This document shows positions 6,746 to 14,103 of a stretch of 24,148 nt of DNA, piece after piece. This DNA is from Candidatus Kuenenia stuttgartensis. GTDB lineage: Bacteria; Planctomycetota; UBA1135; UBA2386. The stretch lies in contig CAMAUH010000007.1 in NCBI GenBank assembly GCA_945861365.1, positions 1 through 24,148 on the forward strand, given 5' to 3'. The position numbers were made by a program, and so were the translations under genes. The notes under the pieces were generated by a model. The model saw only the letters and a list, made by a program, of their open reading frames with translations, searched no databases and was not told the DNA's origin. The number at the start of each line of letters is the position of its first letter. Position 1 is the stretch's first letter.

Positions 6746-8419
6746 TCAGTCGGCGAACCGCCAGGCCTTCGCCTGCCGCACCACCGGCTCCTTGCCGAGC
6801 GCCTGCCGCACCATCGCGATCGGGATCGAGTTCTGCGCCAGCACCGCGTCGTGGAACGCCTTCTCCCCCATCGCACCGGTCTTGACCAGTTCGCCGTGCA
6901 GCGCGCGCAGCTGCAAGCCGCCGAGCATGTAGGCGGCCTGGTACAGCGGCCCGTAGGCCCCGCTCAGCGAACGCCGCACCTCGCCCTCGGCAGCGGCGCG
7001 TTCATGCCCGACGCGATCGATCAGGTAGTCGACGCACTGCGGCCCGCTCCAGCGGCCGAGGTGGAAGTTCAGCGAGAAGACGATGCGGGCGCAGCGGTGC
7101 TTGCGCCAATACAGCATGCCGACGCGGTCGTGCGGGCCCTTGGCGAGGCCGAGCTCGTACATGCGCATCTCCCAGTACAGCGCCCAGCCCTCGATCCAGA
7201 ACGGCGTGTCGAACGCGTCGCGGTACGTGTGGTGGCGCGCCTGCGAGTACTGCTGCAGCCAGTGGCCGGGGATCAGCTCGTGGTGCACCGTCGCGCGGCA
7301 GAAGTGCTCGTTGTTGCTGCGCAGCGCCTGCAGCTTCTCGATGTGCGCCATCGCGTCGGTGGGGAACGACACCTGGATCGTCTCGCCGCCGAGGAAGAAC
7401 GGGTTCGTGCGCTGCGCCTCGCGCGACATCATGCCCATGCGCCAGCACTCCTTGGCCAGCGGCGGGATCGTGATCAGGTCGCGCTGCTCGAGGAACGTGA
7501 TCGCCTCGAGCGCGAGTTCGCGGACCAGCGCCGGTTGCTCGCCGGGCTCGCGATGGCGCTGCTTGACCAGCTCCAGCGCGGCCCGCCAATCGGCGGCGCC
7601 GAGTTCCTGGGCCGCCTTCGCCATCTCCGCGTCGCACCACGCGAACTCCCGCTCGGCGATCGCGACCAGCTCGGCCGGCGAGTACGGGATCCACTCGAAC
7701 GCGAGTTCGCGCAGCAGCGCCGCCTCGCCGATCGGGTCGCCGACCAGCGAACGGTCGCCGGAAGGGCCGCTGTCGCGCAGCAGGTTGCCGAACTTCTCGA
7801 GCGCGCCGTCGGCGGCGGCGAACGGCGCCTTGACCCACCAGCCGAACTGCGGGTCGTAGCCATCGCGGAACTCGAACCAGCTCGCCAGCGTGCGCCGCAA
7901 CGCGCCGAGGCGCTGCGAAGCGCGCGCCAGCGCGGCCGGGGCGAAGCGGTCGAAGCGGCCGTTCTGCAGTGCTGCGCGCACCACCTCGACGTGCTTGCCG
8001 AGTTCCTCGACCGCGTCCGCGGCAGCGCGCGGCGCCACGTCCTCGAGGCGTCGCCGCGCCTCCGCCAGCTCGACGATGCGGCTGGCGAACGGCAACAGCT
8101 CGCGCACCTCGTCGTCGCGCGCCACCGAGTCGGCGAGATGCGCCAGTTCGCGCGCGACATGGTTCTCGAGCAACAGCAGGTCGACGCGCGCCTCGCGGTC
8201 CAGACCATCGAACCCGAGCGCCGCGAGCTCGCGCTGCTCCTGCTCGAAGCGGGCGCGCAGGCGCGTGGCCCGCTCGTTCGACATCGGCACGTCATGGCGA
8301 CGCGCCAGATCGCGCAGGTCGGCACCCAGCAGTTCGATGCGGCCGCGCAGGTCCGATGGCGCCTGGGCCGACAGGCAGGACCACGTCGCGAGCAGAACGA
8401 AAACGGCGTAGCAGCGCAT
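6746..8419 (-). CDS. DUF885 family putative zinc metallopeptidase, secreted
   Basis: A 557-residue protein with a short signal peptide (MRCYAVFVLLATWSCLSAQA). It matches the DUF885 family: a long helical N-terminal half, then the HELIPGH motif at H380-E381 to H386, followed by FWIEGWALYWEMRMYELG and the C-terminal AYMLGGLQLRALHGEL. In this family the HExxPGH motif and the downstream Glu in the E-G-W segment are thought to bind a catalytic zinc, as in gluzincin-like peptidases. Substrate is unknown. The start at 8419 is preceded by TAGCAT with exactly 6 nt between, suggesting a leaderless mRNA. It lies downstream of pckA in the same direction but behind two hairpins, so it is probably its own transcription unit. 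Confidence 0.9.
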   Translation of the reverse strand: MRCYAVFVLLATWSCLSAQAPSDLRGRIELLGADLRDLARRHDVPMSNERATRLRARFEQEQRELAALGFDGLDREARVDLLLLENHVARELAHLADSVARDDEVRELLPFASRIVELAEARRRLEDVAPRAAADAVEELGKHVEVVRAALQNGRFDRFAPAALARASQRLGALRRTLASWFEFRDGYDPQFGWWVKAPFAAADGALEKFGNLLRDSGPSGDRSLVGDPIGEAALLRELAFEWIPYSPAELVAIAEREFAWCDAEMAKAAQELGAADWRAALELVKQRHREPGEQPALVRELALEAITFLEQRDLITIPPLAKECWRMGMMSREAQRTNPFFLGGETIQVSFPTDAMAHIEKLQALRSNNEHFCRATVHHELIPGHWLQQYSQARHHTYRDAFDTPFWIEGWALYWEMRMYELGLAKGPHDRVGMLYWRKHRCARIVFSLNFHLGRWSGPQCVDYLIDRVGHERAAAEGEVRRSLSGAYGPLYQAAYMLGGLQLRALHGELVKTGAMGEKAFHDAVLAQNSIPIAMVRQALGKEPVVRQAKAWRFAD

Positions 8420-8436
8420 CCGCGCATGCTACGCCG
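8404..8436. repeat. Perfect 10-bp inverted repeat spanning the DUF885 start
   Basis: CGGCGTAGCA (8404-8413) and TGCTACGCCG (8427-8436) flank a 13-nt spacer containing the start codon (8417-8419). The upstream arm includes most of the -10 box. It could be an operator, or the coding arm could fold over the start region. Confidence 0.6.
8426..8431 (-). promoter_or_regulatory. Leaderless-type -10 element (TAGCAT) for the DUF885 gene
   Basis: On the minus strand TAGCAT is separated by exactly 6 nt from the ATG at 8419, so transcription should start at or next to the start codon. There is no Shine-Dalgarno sequence. Confidence 0.5.
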
Positions 8437-8466
8437 TCACTGCGACCGCGCTGGCGGGGTCGCTCA

Positions 8467-8492
8467 GAGCTCGAGATCGGATTCTCGAGCTC
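8467..8492 (-). terminator. Second of two tandem hairpins after pckA
   Basis: GAGCTCGAGA (8467-8476) and TCTCGAGCTC (8483-8492) form a perfect 10-bp stem with a 6-nt loop. No T-tract follows. Confidence 0.5.
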
Positions 8493-8495
8493 GGC

Positions 8496-8515
8496 GTGGC
8501 CGCGGACGCGGCCAC
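8496..8515 (-). terminator. First of two tandem hairpins after pckA
   Basis: GTGGCCGC (8496-8503) and GCGGCCAC (8508-8515) form a perfect 8-bp stem with a 4-nt loop, 7 nt past the pckA stop codon. It acts with the adjacent hairpin as a probable 3'-end structure. Confidence 0.55.
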
Positions 8516-8522
8516 AAGGGGC

Positions 8523-10103
8523 TCAGACCTTCGGGCCGGCGTTGCGGATCTTCTCGCTGGCGCGATCGGCGTACTTGCCGAAGTTCTTCGCGAACAGGCC
8601 GGCGAGCAGCTTGGCCTTCGCGTCGTAGGCGGCCTTGTCGGCCCACGTGTTCTTGGCGATCAGGATCTCGGCCGGCACGTTGTTGCAGGCCGTCGGCACG
8701 ATCAGGCCGAAGACCGGGTCGGTGACGGTCGCAGCCTTGCTCAGCGAGCCGTCGTGGATCGCGTCGAGGATCGCGCGCGTGTACTTCAGGCTCATGCGCT
8801 TGCCGGTGCCGGGGCCACCGCCGCTCCAGCCGGTGTTGACGAGCCACGCCTGGCTGCCGTTCTTGCCGATCTTGTCGGCGAGCAGTTCGGCGTACTTGGT
8901 CGGGTGCCAGACCATGAACGCGGCGCCGAAGCACGCGGAGAACGTCGTCTCCGGGTCCTTCACGCCCATCTCGGTGCCGGCGACCTTCGCCGTGTAGCCC
9001 GAGATGAAGTGGTACATCGCCTGCTCAGGAGTGAGCTTGCTGACCGGCGGCAGCACGCCGAACGCGTCGCACGTCAGGAAGATGACGTTCTTCGGGTGCT
9101 TGCCCGTGCAGGGGATCTTCGCGTTCGGGATGTACTCGACCGGGTAGCTGCAGCGCGTGTTCTCGGTGATCGACTGGTTGGTGTAGTCGACGACGCGCGT
9201 CTGCTTGTCGTAGACGACGTTCTCCAGCACCGAGCCGTAGCGGATCGCGTCGTAGATCTCGGGCTCCTGCTCGCGCGTCAGGTTGATGCACTTCGCGTAG
9301 CAGCCGCCTTCGATGTTGAACACACCGTCGTCGCTCCAGCAGTGCTCGTCGTCGCCGATCAGCTGGCGGCGCGGGTCGGCCGACAGCGTGGTCTTGCCGG
9401 TGCCCGACAGGCCGAAGAACAGCGACACGTCGCCGTCCTTGCCCTCGTTGGCCGAGCAGTGCATCGACATGACGCCTTGCTTCGGCATCAGGTAGTTCAT
9501 GATCGTGAACACGCCCTTCTTCATCTCGCCCGCGTACTGGGTGCCGAGGATGACGAACTCACCGCGCTCGAACGACAGCGACACCGAGGTCGAGCTGGTC
9601 ATCGAGTCGGTCTGCGAGTTGGCCGGGAACAGGCCCGCGTTGAAGATCGTGTAGTGCGGGTCGCCGAAGCTGGCGAGCTGCTCCTTGGTCGGGCGGATCA
9701 GCATGTTCCACATGAACAGCGCGTGGTACGCGTTCAGGCAGACGATGCGGACCTTGATCTGGTACTTCGGATCCCAGCCGGCGAAGCCGTCGACGACGTA
9801 GAGCTGGTCGCGCGTGTTCAGGAAGTCGATCGCGCGCTGGCGGTTCACCGTGAAGGTCTTGTCCGTCAACTTGATGTTGACGTCGCCCCACCACACGTCC
9901 TTCGTCGACGGCTCGCTGTCGACGATGCGCTTGTCCTTCGGCGAGCGGCCGGTCTTGGCACCGCTGCGGGCGGCGAGCGCGCCGCTGGCGACGATCTCGC
10001 CTTCGCCGCGCTTCAGCGCCTGCTCGTACAGGATGGAGGGCTCCGCGTTGCGGAGCACGTTGGTGACCTTGATGCCGTACTTGGACAGATCGAACGTGGA
10101 CAT
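8523..10103 (-). CDS. pckA: Phosphoenolpyruvate carboxykinase (ATP)
   Basis: A 526-residue cytosolic enzyme that converts oxaloacetate and ATP to phosphoenolpyruvate, ADP and CO2, the first committed step of gluconeogenesis. Diagnostic motifs: TGRSPKDKRIV near the N-terminus; the PEPCK-specific P-loop GLSGTGKTTLS (K237, T238); LIGDDEHCW, the metal-binding kinase-2-like motif; VIFLTCDAFGVLPPVSKL; and FSACFGAAFMVWHPTKYAELL. Length agrees with bacterial ATP-type enzymes (about 520-540). The start at 10103 (MSTFDLSKYG) was chosen from the usual family N-terminus. An in-frame ATG at 10142 lies 11 nt after a TACCGT box and would add 13 residues; promoter geometry favours that one, conservation favours 10103. 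Two perfect hairpins follow the stop. Confidence 0.97.
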   Translation of the reverse strand: MSTFDLSKYGIKVTNVLRNAEPSILYEQALKRGEGEIVASGALAARSGAKTGRSPKDKRIVDSEPSTKDVWWGDVNIKLTDKTFTVNRQRAIDFLNTRDQLYVVDGFAGWDPKYQIKVRIVCLNAYHALFMWNMLIRPTKEQLASFGDPHYTIFNAGLFPANSQTDSMTSSTSVSLSFERGEFVILGTQYAGEMKKGVFTIMNYLMPKQGVMSMHCSANEGKDGDVSLFFGLSGTGKTTLSADPRRQLIGDDEHCWSDDGVFNIEGGCYAKCINLTREQEPEIYDAIRYGSVLENVVYDKQTRVVDYTNQSITENTRCSYPVEYIPNAKIPCTGKHPKNVIFLTCDAFGVLPPVSKLTPEQAMYHFISGYTAKVAGTEMGVKDPETTFSACFGAAFMVWHPTKYAELLADKIGKNGSQAWLVNTGWSGGGPGTGKRMSLKYTRAILDAIHDGSLSKAATVTDPVFGLIVPTACNNVPAEILIAKNTWADKAAYDAKAKLLAGLFAKNFGKYADRASEKIRNAGPKV

Positions 10104-10153
10104 GGAATCGTGGACAGGGGCACGCGGCGCGTCTGCCGCCATGAAGGGCGAGC

Positions 10154-10159
10154 ACGGTA
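10154..10159 (-). promoter_or_regulatory. Candidate -10 element (TACCGT) for pckA
   Basis: On the minus strand TACCGT lies 11 nt before the in-frame ATG at 10142 and 50 nt before the favoured ATG at 10103. An imperfect palindrome (10173-10193) covers the expected -35 position. Confidence 0.4.
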
Positions 10160-10172
10160 GAGATGCCGCATG

Positions 10173-10193
10173 GAGCGGTCCAGGGGTCCGCTC
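10173..10193. repeat. Imperfect palindrome at the pckA -35 region
   Basis: GAGCGGTCC (10173-10181) faces GGTCCGCTC (10185-10193), with one T-T mismatch and a 3-nt centre. Its position, 14 bp upstream of the pckA -10 candidate, would suit an operator, but no regulator is identified. Confidence 0.35.
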
Positions 10194-10261
10194 TGGCGCA
10201 CGCCGAGTTTGATGCGTTCGTAGCGAAGCCGCGGTCCACGGCGGCGACCGCAAAAACTCGC

Positions 10262-10290
10262 TTGCACGGGAGGCGCGCGGTGGCTAGCGT
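10262..10290 (+). promoter_or_regulatory. Promoter of tRNA-Arg
   Basis: TTGCAC (10262-10267) and TAGCGT (10285-10290) are 17 nt apart, the ideal sigma-70 spacing. The tRNA begins 16 nt downstream of the -10 box. This -10 also fits TANNNT. Confidence 0.6.
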
Positions 10291-10306
10291 CCCGCGCCCC
10301 AAACGG

Positions 10307-10383
10307 GCACCCGTAGCTCAATTGGATAGAGTACCAGACTACGAATCTGGTGGTTGGAGGTTCAATTCCTCCCGGGTGTACCA
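10307..10383 (+). tRNA. tRNA-Arg(ACG)
   Basis: A complete 77-nt cloverleaf. Acceptor stem GCACCCG pairs with CGGGTGT (one G-U at the end), discriminator A, and genomically encoded CCA at 10381-10383. D-stem GCTC/GAGT; anticodon stem CCAGA/TCTGG around the loop CTACGAA with anticodon ACG at 10341-10343; T-arm GGAGG-TTCAATT-CCTCC. In bacteria A34 of this tRNA is normally deaminated to inosine by TadA so that it reads CGU, CGC and CGA. Confidence 0.98.
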
Positions 10384-10388
10384 CCTGC

Positions 10389-10417
10389 GCCGAGCGCTGC
10401 GTCCTGCAGCGCTCGGC
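10389..10417 (+). terminator. Hairpin terminator after tRNA-Arg
   Basis: GCCGAGCGCTGC (10389-10400) and GCAGCGCTCGGC (10406-10417) form a perfect 12-bp stem with a 5-nt loop, starting 6 nt after the tRNA. The following TGCTTATCT is only modestly T-rich. Confidence 0.7.
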
Positions 10418-10455
10418 TGCTTATCTGGCGGTGGCACCGCCCGCGGCTGATCGCC

Positions 10456-11055
10456 ATGGCCCAAAGCGGCTACACCGCGACACCGGATGCGTTCCCGGCG
10501 GACTACCTCGAAGCGCTGCGCGCCGGTGTCCGCAAGTGCCCCTACTTCACGGTCAACAACCTGAACCGGGACTTCGTCGCCACGCGCGGCTTCTCGGTCG
10601 TGTTCGTGCGCGAGCAGACCGGGCGGGTCGCCGTCGAGTTCCCGTTCCTTGCGCCCTACCTGCAGCAGGCGCTGCGCCCGGACTGCAACGCGTTCTACCT
10701 GAACCCGCTGCAGCTGGAGTCCGGCTCGCGCGTCGACCCGCACATCGACCGCAGCCTGCGCGCCTACTGCAAGGACGTCAGCACACCGCTGCAGGTCAGC
10801 GTGCTGTACGCGGAAGTGCCCGCCGGCATGCGCGGCGGCGAGCTGGTGCTGCAGCGCGGCAAGAAGGTGCTGGCGAAGGTGCGGCCGACGACCGGGACCC
10901 TGCTGCGCTTCGATGGCGACCTCACCCATTCCGTCGTGCGCGTCGACACGCCCGGGCTGCGCCTGAGCGTCGTCTGCGAGCAGTACGCGCTGGACGAACG
11001 GGAACTGGCCGAGATCCCGCCCTACGCGCTCGAGACCCGCGCGCGTCGCTATTAG
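10456..11055 (+). CDS. 2-oxoglutarate/Fe(II)-dependent oxygenase superfamily protein
   Basis: A 199-residue protein without signal peptide. It shows the double-stranded beta-helix facial triad: H96-x-D98 in VDPHIDRSLRAYC and distal H158 in GDLTHSVV. R169 in PGLRLSVVCEQY would bind the 2-oxoglutarate carboxylate. Between them VSVLYAEVPAGMRGGELVL gives the usual strands of the fold. Such enzymes hydroxylate proteins or small molecules; the substrate cannot be told here. The start at 10456 was chosen as the first ATG after the tRNA terminator; earlier in-frame codons fall inside the tRNA. No Shine-Dalgarno sequence or clear -10 box is seen. It is convergent with the large gene ending at 11163, with a REP-like element between. 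Confidence 0.8.
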   Translation: MAQSGYTATPDAFPADYLEALRAGVRKCPYFTVNNLNRDFVATRGFSVVFVREQTGRVAVEFPFLAPYLQQALRPDCNAFYLNPLQLESGSRVDPHIDRSLRAYCKDVSTPLQVSVLYAEVPAGMRGGELVLQRGKKVLAKVRPTTGTLLRFDGDLTHSVVRVDTPGLRLSVVCEQYALDERELAEIPPYALETRARRY

Positions 11056-11082
11056 ACGGCGGGCGGATCGCGGGCTTGGCAC

Positions 11083-11127
11083 GCCTGCGTTGGAGCCGAC
11101 GCCCGCAGTGGGCGCGGCTCAACGGCG
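11083..11127 (+). repeat. REP-like palindromic repeat, copy 1
   Basis: A 45-nt element between two convergent genes, identical to 23185-23229 except for two bases. It contains an imperfect hairpin, GAGCCG-A-CGCCC against GGGCG-CGGCTC, preceded by GTTG (GTAG in copy 2). A GTAG foot beside a GC-rich hairpin is the classic layout of REP sequences. It may also serve as a bidirectional 3'-end structure. Confidence 0.7.
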
Positions 11128-11162
11128 ATTGCGGGTGTTGGCAGCGGTCCGGACGGCGCTCG

Positions 11163-13259
11163 TCATCGCGGCGGCCAGCGCACCGCGTCCCACTCGGTGC
11201 CACGATCGATGCCGCCATCGCGCGGTTGCGCGCGGCCGGTGCGCGCGCGCTGCTGGATGGCGGCGCAGCGGGCGGCGAGTTCCTGGTCGCCGTCGCGCTC
11301 GGCGACGACGCGCGCGATCTCGACCGCGCCGAGCGCCCATTCGGCGAACCCGGTGCCGTCGGCGAGCTGGATGTCCTTCGGGTCGGAGCGCTGCCATTGC
11401 TCGGCGCTCAGCGGCGCACCGTCCTGCCAGCGCAGCGCCGTGGCGATCTGCATGCGCTGCGGTGTGACGAGCCAGCCGTGGCGCACGACGTTCGCCGCCA
11501 GCGCTTCGGCCAGTTCGCGCGCGTGCGCGTTGCCGGTCACGAGATGGTGCGCGGCGAAACCGACCGCTGCGAGCGCGTCCTGCCACGGGTTCCAGTACGG
11601 CCCGCCACCCTGCAGCATGCGTGGGTCCGGGCCACTGAACGACATCGTGCGCACCTGGTCGGGCCGCAGCGTGCGCCCCGACCATTCCTGGTAGTAGACG
11701 CGTTCCATGCGTTCGTCCATGCGCGCCGCGAGCGCCGCATCGCCGCGGACCAGCAGGTTCCACGCGGCAGCGAGGGCGGTGCGGCCGCCGCCGCGCGGCG
11801 CGCCCGAGTGCGAAGTCGTGAAGCGCGGATCGATCGTCTGGCCGGCGAGGTAGAGCCGCGCTTCGTTCGCCAGTTCGTCCCGCGCCCAATGCGCACCGGT
11901 CAGCAGCGCGTAGGCGCCGAGGTAGTTGCTGCTCCAGTGCTCGCGGTCCTTGCCGGTGTAGCCATGCGAGTCGAACGCCGGTTCCGGCACCGGCTTGCCG
12001 AGCCGATCGGTCGACACCCCGCCGTGCCAATGCGTGCGCCCCGACCATACGACCCAATCGGGATGCTTCGCCGGCTCGACCGGCGTGCCGTCGGCTTCGT
12101 AGAAGTGCACCGGCCGGCAAGCCTCCTGCAGCACCGAGGCCTCGACCTCGAGCAGGAAGCTCGGCAGCCCGGTGTTCGCGACCAGCGACAGCTTGCAGAC
12201 GCCGAAGTCCTCCTGGTCGCCGGTCTGCCCGGCCATGCGCTGCAGGCCGTGCGGCATCAACGCGAACGGATCGCCGGGTGGCCGGTCGCTGTCGACGAAG
12301 GCGCGATGCCGCTGCGCCAGGTGCGCCCGCACCGCGCGCCCCTGCAGCCACGGCGGCAGCTCGGGCACGTAGCCGAACGGACCGAACGCGCCCGAATCGC
12401 GCCAGGACGTGGCGCCGAGCAACGGCGCCGTCGCGGCCGCGCGCTGCGTGTTGTCGAACAGCGGGTTGGCAGCGACCGCCGGCAGCAGCACGCCGCAGCG
12501 CCGCACGCCCTGGCCGTCGCCGAACGTGTTGCCGCGCGCCAGCGTGCAATGGGTACCGGTGGCGAAGCGCTGCTGCGTGATGCCGAAGCGGCCGGTGTGG
12601 CGCAGCAAAAGGAACATGCCGACGCTCTCGATGCGCAGCTCGTCGACCTTGCACTGCATCGCCGGCGTGCGCGGATCGGACCAGAACACGGCCACGTCGC
12701 AGTGCGCATGCGCCTGGTCGCGCCACACGGTCAGCTGCACCTCGGCGACGAAGCCGGAGGCGCCGACGCGACCGCGCAGCAGCGCGACGCGCCGCAGCGC
12801 GTTGTGCTCGAGGTCGACGACGAACGCCGGCTGCACGCGTTCGAGCACGCCGGCGACGCGCGCGACGACGGTCAGCTCGACCGCCGGCAGCGGGATCGGT
12901 CCGGTCGGCAGCTCGGGCCCGGCCCCATCGACCAGGGCGACGCGCAGTTCCCCCAACGCCGCGACTTCGGCCTCGAACAAGCACAGCGCCTGCCGCAGCG
13001 AGCCATCGGGCCAGCGCGCGCCGAACGGCTGCCATTCGGTCCGCGTGTTGGCGACGTGCAGCGCAGGTCGCTCCGCGACCGCGCCCGGCGCGAACGGCAC
13101 CACGACGGCCGCACCTTCCCGCCGCGCGTTCGGCGCCAGGTTCTGCAGCACGAGTTCGCGCGCCGGCGGGCTCGCGGCGACCTGCGCTGACGCAGCGAAC
13201 GCGAACAGCGTCCAGGCGATCAGGAACCGGAACACGACGCAGCGAGCAGGTACCAGCAT
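11163..13259 (-). CDS. Large secreted protein, possibly exo-rhamnogalacturonan-lyase-like
   Basis: A 698-residue protein with a signal peptide (FRFLIAWTLFAFAASAQ). The N-terminal third looks rich in beta structure and contains RWPDGSLRQALCLFEAEV (W83-P-D-G-S87), which resembles the 'RWPDGSVRWLLLDF' segment at the N-terminus of PcRGLX-type exo-rhamnogalacturonan lyases. The C-terminal half (HSGAPRGGGRTALAAAWNLL, MRDER-like helices, PYWNPWQDALAAVGF) looks like an alpha/alpha toroid common in polysaccharide lyases. This is recalled similarity and uncertain; no catalytic residues can be assigned. The start at 13259 was preferred over an upstream GTG at 13304 because TACCCT (13291-13286) lies between them. 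It is divergent from the deiodinase-like gene across 82 bp. Confidence 0.65.
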   Translation of the reverse strand: MLVPARCVVFRFLIAWTLFAFAASAQVAASPPARELVLQNLAPNARREGAAVVVPFAPGAVAERPALHVANTRTEWQPFGARWPDGSLRQALCLFEAEVAALGELRVALVDGAGPELPTGPIPLPAVELTVVARVAGVLERVQPAFVVDLEHNALRRVALLRGRVGASGFVAEVQLTVWRDQAHAHCDVAVFWSDPRTPAMQCKVDELRIESVGMFLLLRHTGRFGITQQRFATGTHCTLARGNTFGDGQGVRRCGVLLPAVAANPLFDNTQRAAATAPLLGATSWRDSGAFGPFGYVPELPPWLQGRAVRAHLAQRHRAFVDSDRPPGDPFALMPHGLQRMAGQTGDQEDFGVCKLSLVANTGLPSFLLEVEASVLQEACRPVHFYEADGTPVEPAKHPDWVVWSGRTHWHGGVSTDRLGKPVPEPAFDSHGYTGKDREHWSSNYLGAYALLTGAHWARDELANEARLYLAGQTIDPRFTTSHSGAPRGGGRTALAAAWNLLVRGDAALAARMDERMERVYYQEWSGRTLRPDQVRTMSFSGPDPRMLQGGGPYWNPWQDALAAVGFAAHHLVTGNAHARELAEALAANVVRHGWLVTPQRMQIATALRWQDGAPLSAEQWQRSDPKDIQLADGTGFAEWALGAVEIARVVAERDGDQELAARCAAIQQRARTGRAQPRDGGIDRGTEWDAVRWPPR

Positions 13260-13285
13260 GAGGAACGCGCGGCGCGCGCCGGCGC

Positions 13286-13291
13286 AGGGTA
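13286..13291 (-). promoter_or_regulatory. Candidate -10 element (TACCCT) for the 698-residue secreted protein
   Basis: On the minus strand TACCCT lies 26 nt upstream of the ATG at 13259, giving a predicted leader of about 20 nt. No Shine-Dalgarno sequence is visible. Confidence 0.35.
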
Positions 13292-13329
13292 GCGAACGGC
13301 GCACACAGCCGCCCGTCTGCGCAGCCGGT

Positions 13330-13335
13330 TACCTT
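13330..13335 (+). promoter_or_regulatory. Leaderless-type -10 element (TACCTT) for the deiodinase-like gene
   Basis: TACCTT is separated by exactly 6 nt (GCCGCG) from the ATG at 13342, so the transcript would start at the initiation codon. Confidence 0.5.
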
Positions 13336-13341
13336 GCCGCG

Positions 13342-14022
13342 ATGCGTACGCACCCGTCCTGGTCTGCGGTGTTGCTGTCGTTGGCAGCCTGCGGCACCGC
13401 CACCCCGAGCCCGGGGCCGAGCGGCCCTGTGCAACCGCCCATCTTCACGGCGCGCCCCAGCCTGGCCGAAGCCTCGCGGCGCTTCACCGAAGCCGGTTGC
13501 CAACCAGGCCAACCGTTGCCGCGGTTGTCGCTGGTCGGTCTCGACGGCGAACCGGTCGACCTGGCCGCCCGCACCGCCGGGCGCGCCCTGGTGCTGGTGA
13601 CCTGCTCGCTGACCTGCGATGTCGCGCGGCGCCAGCAAGCCGCCGTCACGGCACTGCAGCGGGAACTCGGGGAACGTGCGATGTTCGTGATGGTCTACAC
13701 GGTCGACGCGCACCCGGACGGCGATGCCTGCCCGTACACCGGCGTGCCGTGGGTGCCCGCGGCCAACACCAGGGACGCTGTGCTGGTGCGCCAACCGACC
13801 ACGCTCGCCGCACGGCTCGAACTGGCGCGGCGCTACGCCAACGACTGGGCCGGCGGCATGGCAGTGTTCGTCGATACCATGGACGATGCGTCGTGGCACG
13901 CCCTCGGCCAGGCCCCGAACCTCGGCTTGTGCGTCGGCCGCGACGGCGTCATCACCGCACGCACCGGCTGGTTCGACGCCGACAACCTGCGCGCAGCGGT
14001 CGATCGGCTGCCGGCACGCTGA
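13342..14022 (+). CDS. Lipoprotein of the iodothyronine deiodinase-like / thioredoxin-fold type (Cys form)
   Basis: A 226-residue protein with a lipobox, LAAC (C17), predicting a membrane-anchored lipoprotein. After a thioredoxin-like entry (GQPLPRLSLVGLDGEPVDL) comes LVLVTCSLTCDVARRQ, then ELGERAMFVMVYTVDAHPDGDACPYTG, and later WHALGQAPNLGLCVGRDGVITARTGWFD. The 'T-C' after the first strand and the 'VY-x-x-D/EAHP-x-D' block match the arrangement of the deiodinase family, in which Sec occupies the active site in vertebrate enzymes. Here the position is a TGC cysteine codon (C92). Bacterial members are thiol redox proteins of unknown substrate. The start at 13342 is fixed by the lipobox and the -10 spacing. 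Moderately sure of the family. Confidence 0.65.
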   Translation: MRTHPSWSAVLLSLAACGTATPSPGPSGPVQPPIFTARPSLAEASRRFTEAGCQPGQPLPRLSLVGLDGEPVDLAARTAGRALVLVTCSLTCDVARRQQAAVTALQRELGERAMFVMVYTVDAHPDGDACPYTGVPWVPAANTRDAVLVRQPTTLAARLELARRYANDWAGGMAVFVDTMDDASWHALGQAPNLGLCVGRDGVITARTGWFDADNLRAAVDRLPAR

Positions 14023-14070
14023 ACGATCGACGGCGGCAAACGAACTGCGGGTCGCGGCCAGCCGTTTCCG

Positions 14071-14076
14071 TATGCT
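14071..14076 (+). promoter_or_regulatory. Candidate -10 element (TATGCT) for the DNRLRE-M28 operon
   Basis: TATGCT matches TANNNT and lies 27 nt before the ATG at 14104, implying a leader of about 20 nt. No clear -35 or ribosome-binding site is visible. Confidence 0.35.
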
Positions 14077-14103
14077 GCTCGCCACTCCTCGCCCCGCACC
14101 TCC

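Noticed and set aside
6208..6876. Minus-strand 222-codon open frame overlapping the selenoprotein gene
   Set aside because: It is in a different frame, Arg-rich, with no domain, and overlaps both the DUF885 gene and the leader.
10307..10417. tRNA-Arg as an integration site of a mobile element
   Set aside because: No integrase gene and no repeat of the tRNA 3' end was seen downstream; the following genes look like ordinary chromosomal ones.
13615..13617. Deiodinase-like protein as a second selenoprotein
   Set aside because: The active-site codon is TGC (Cys), and the frame has no in-frame TGA before its end.
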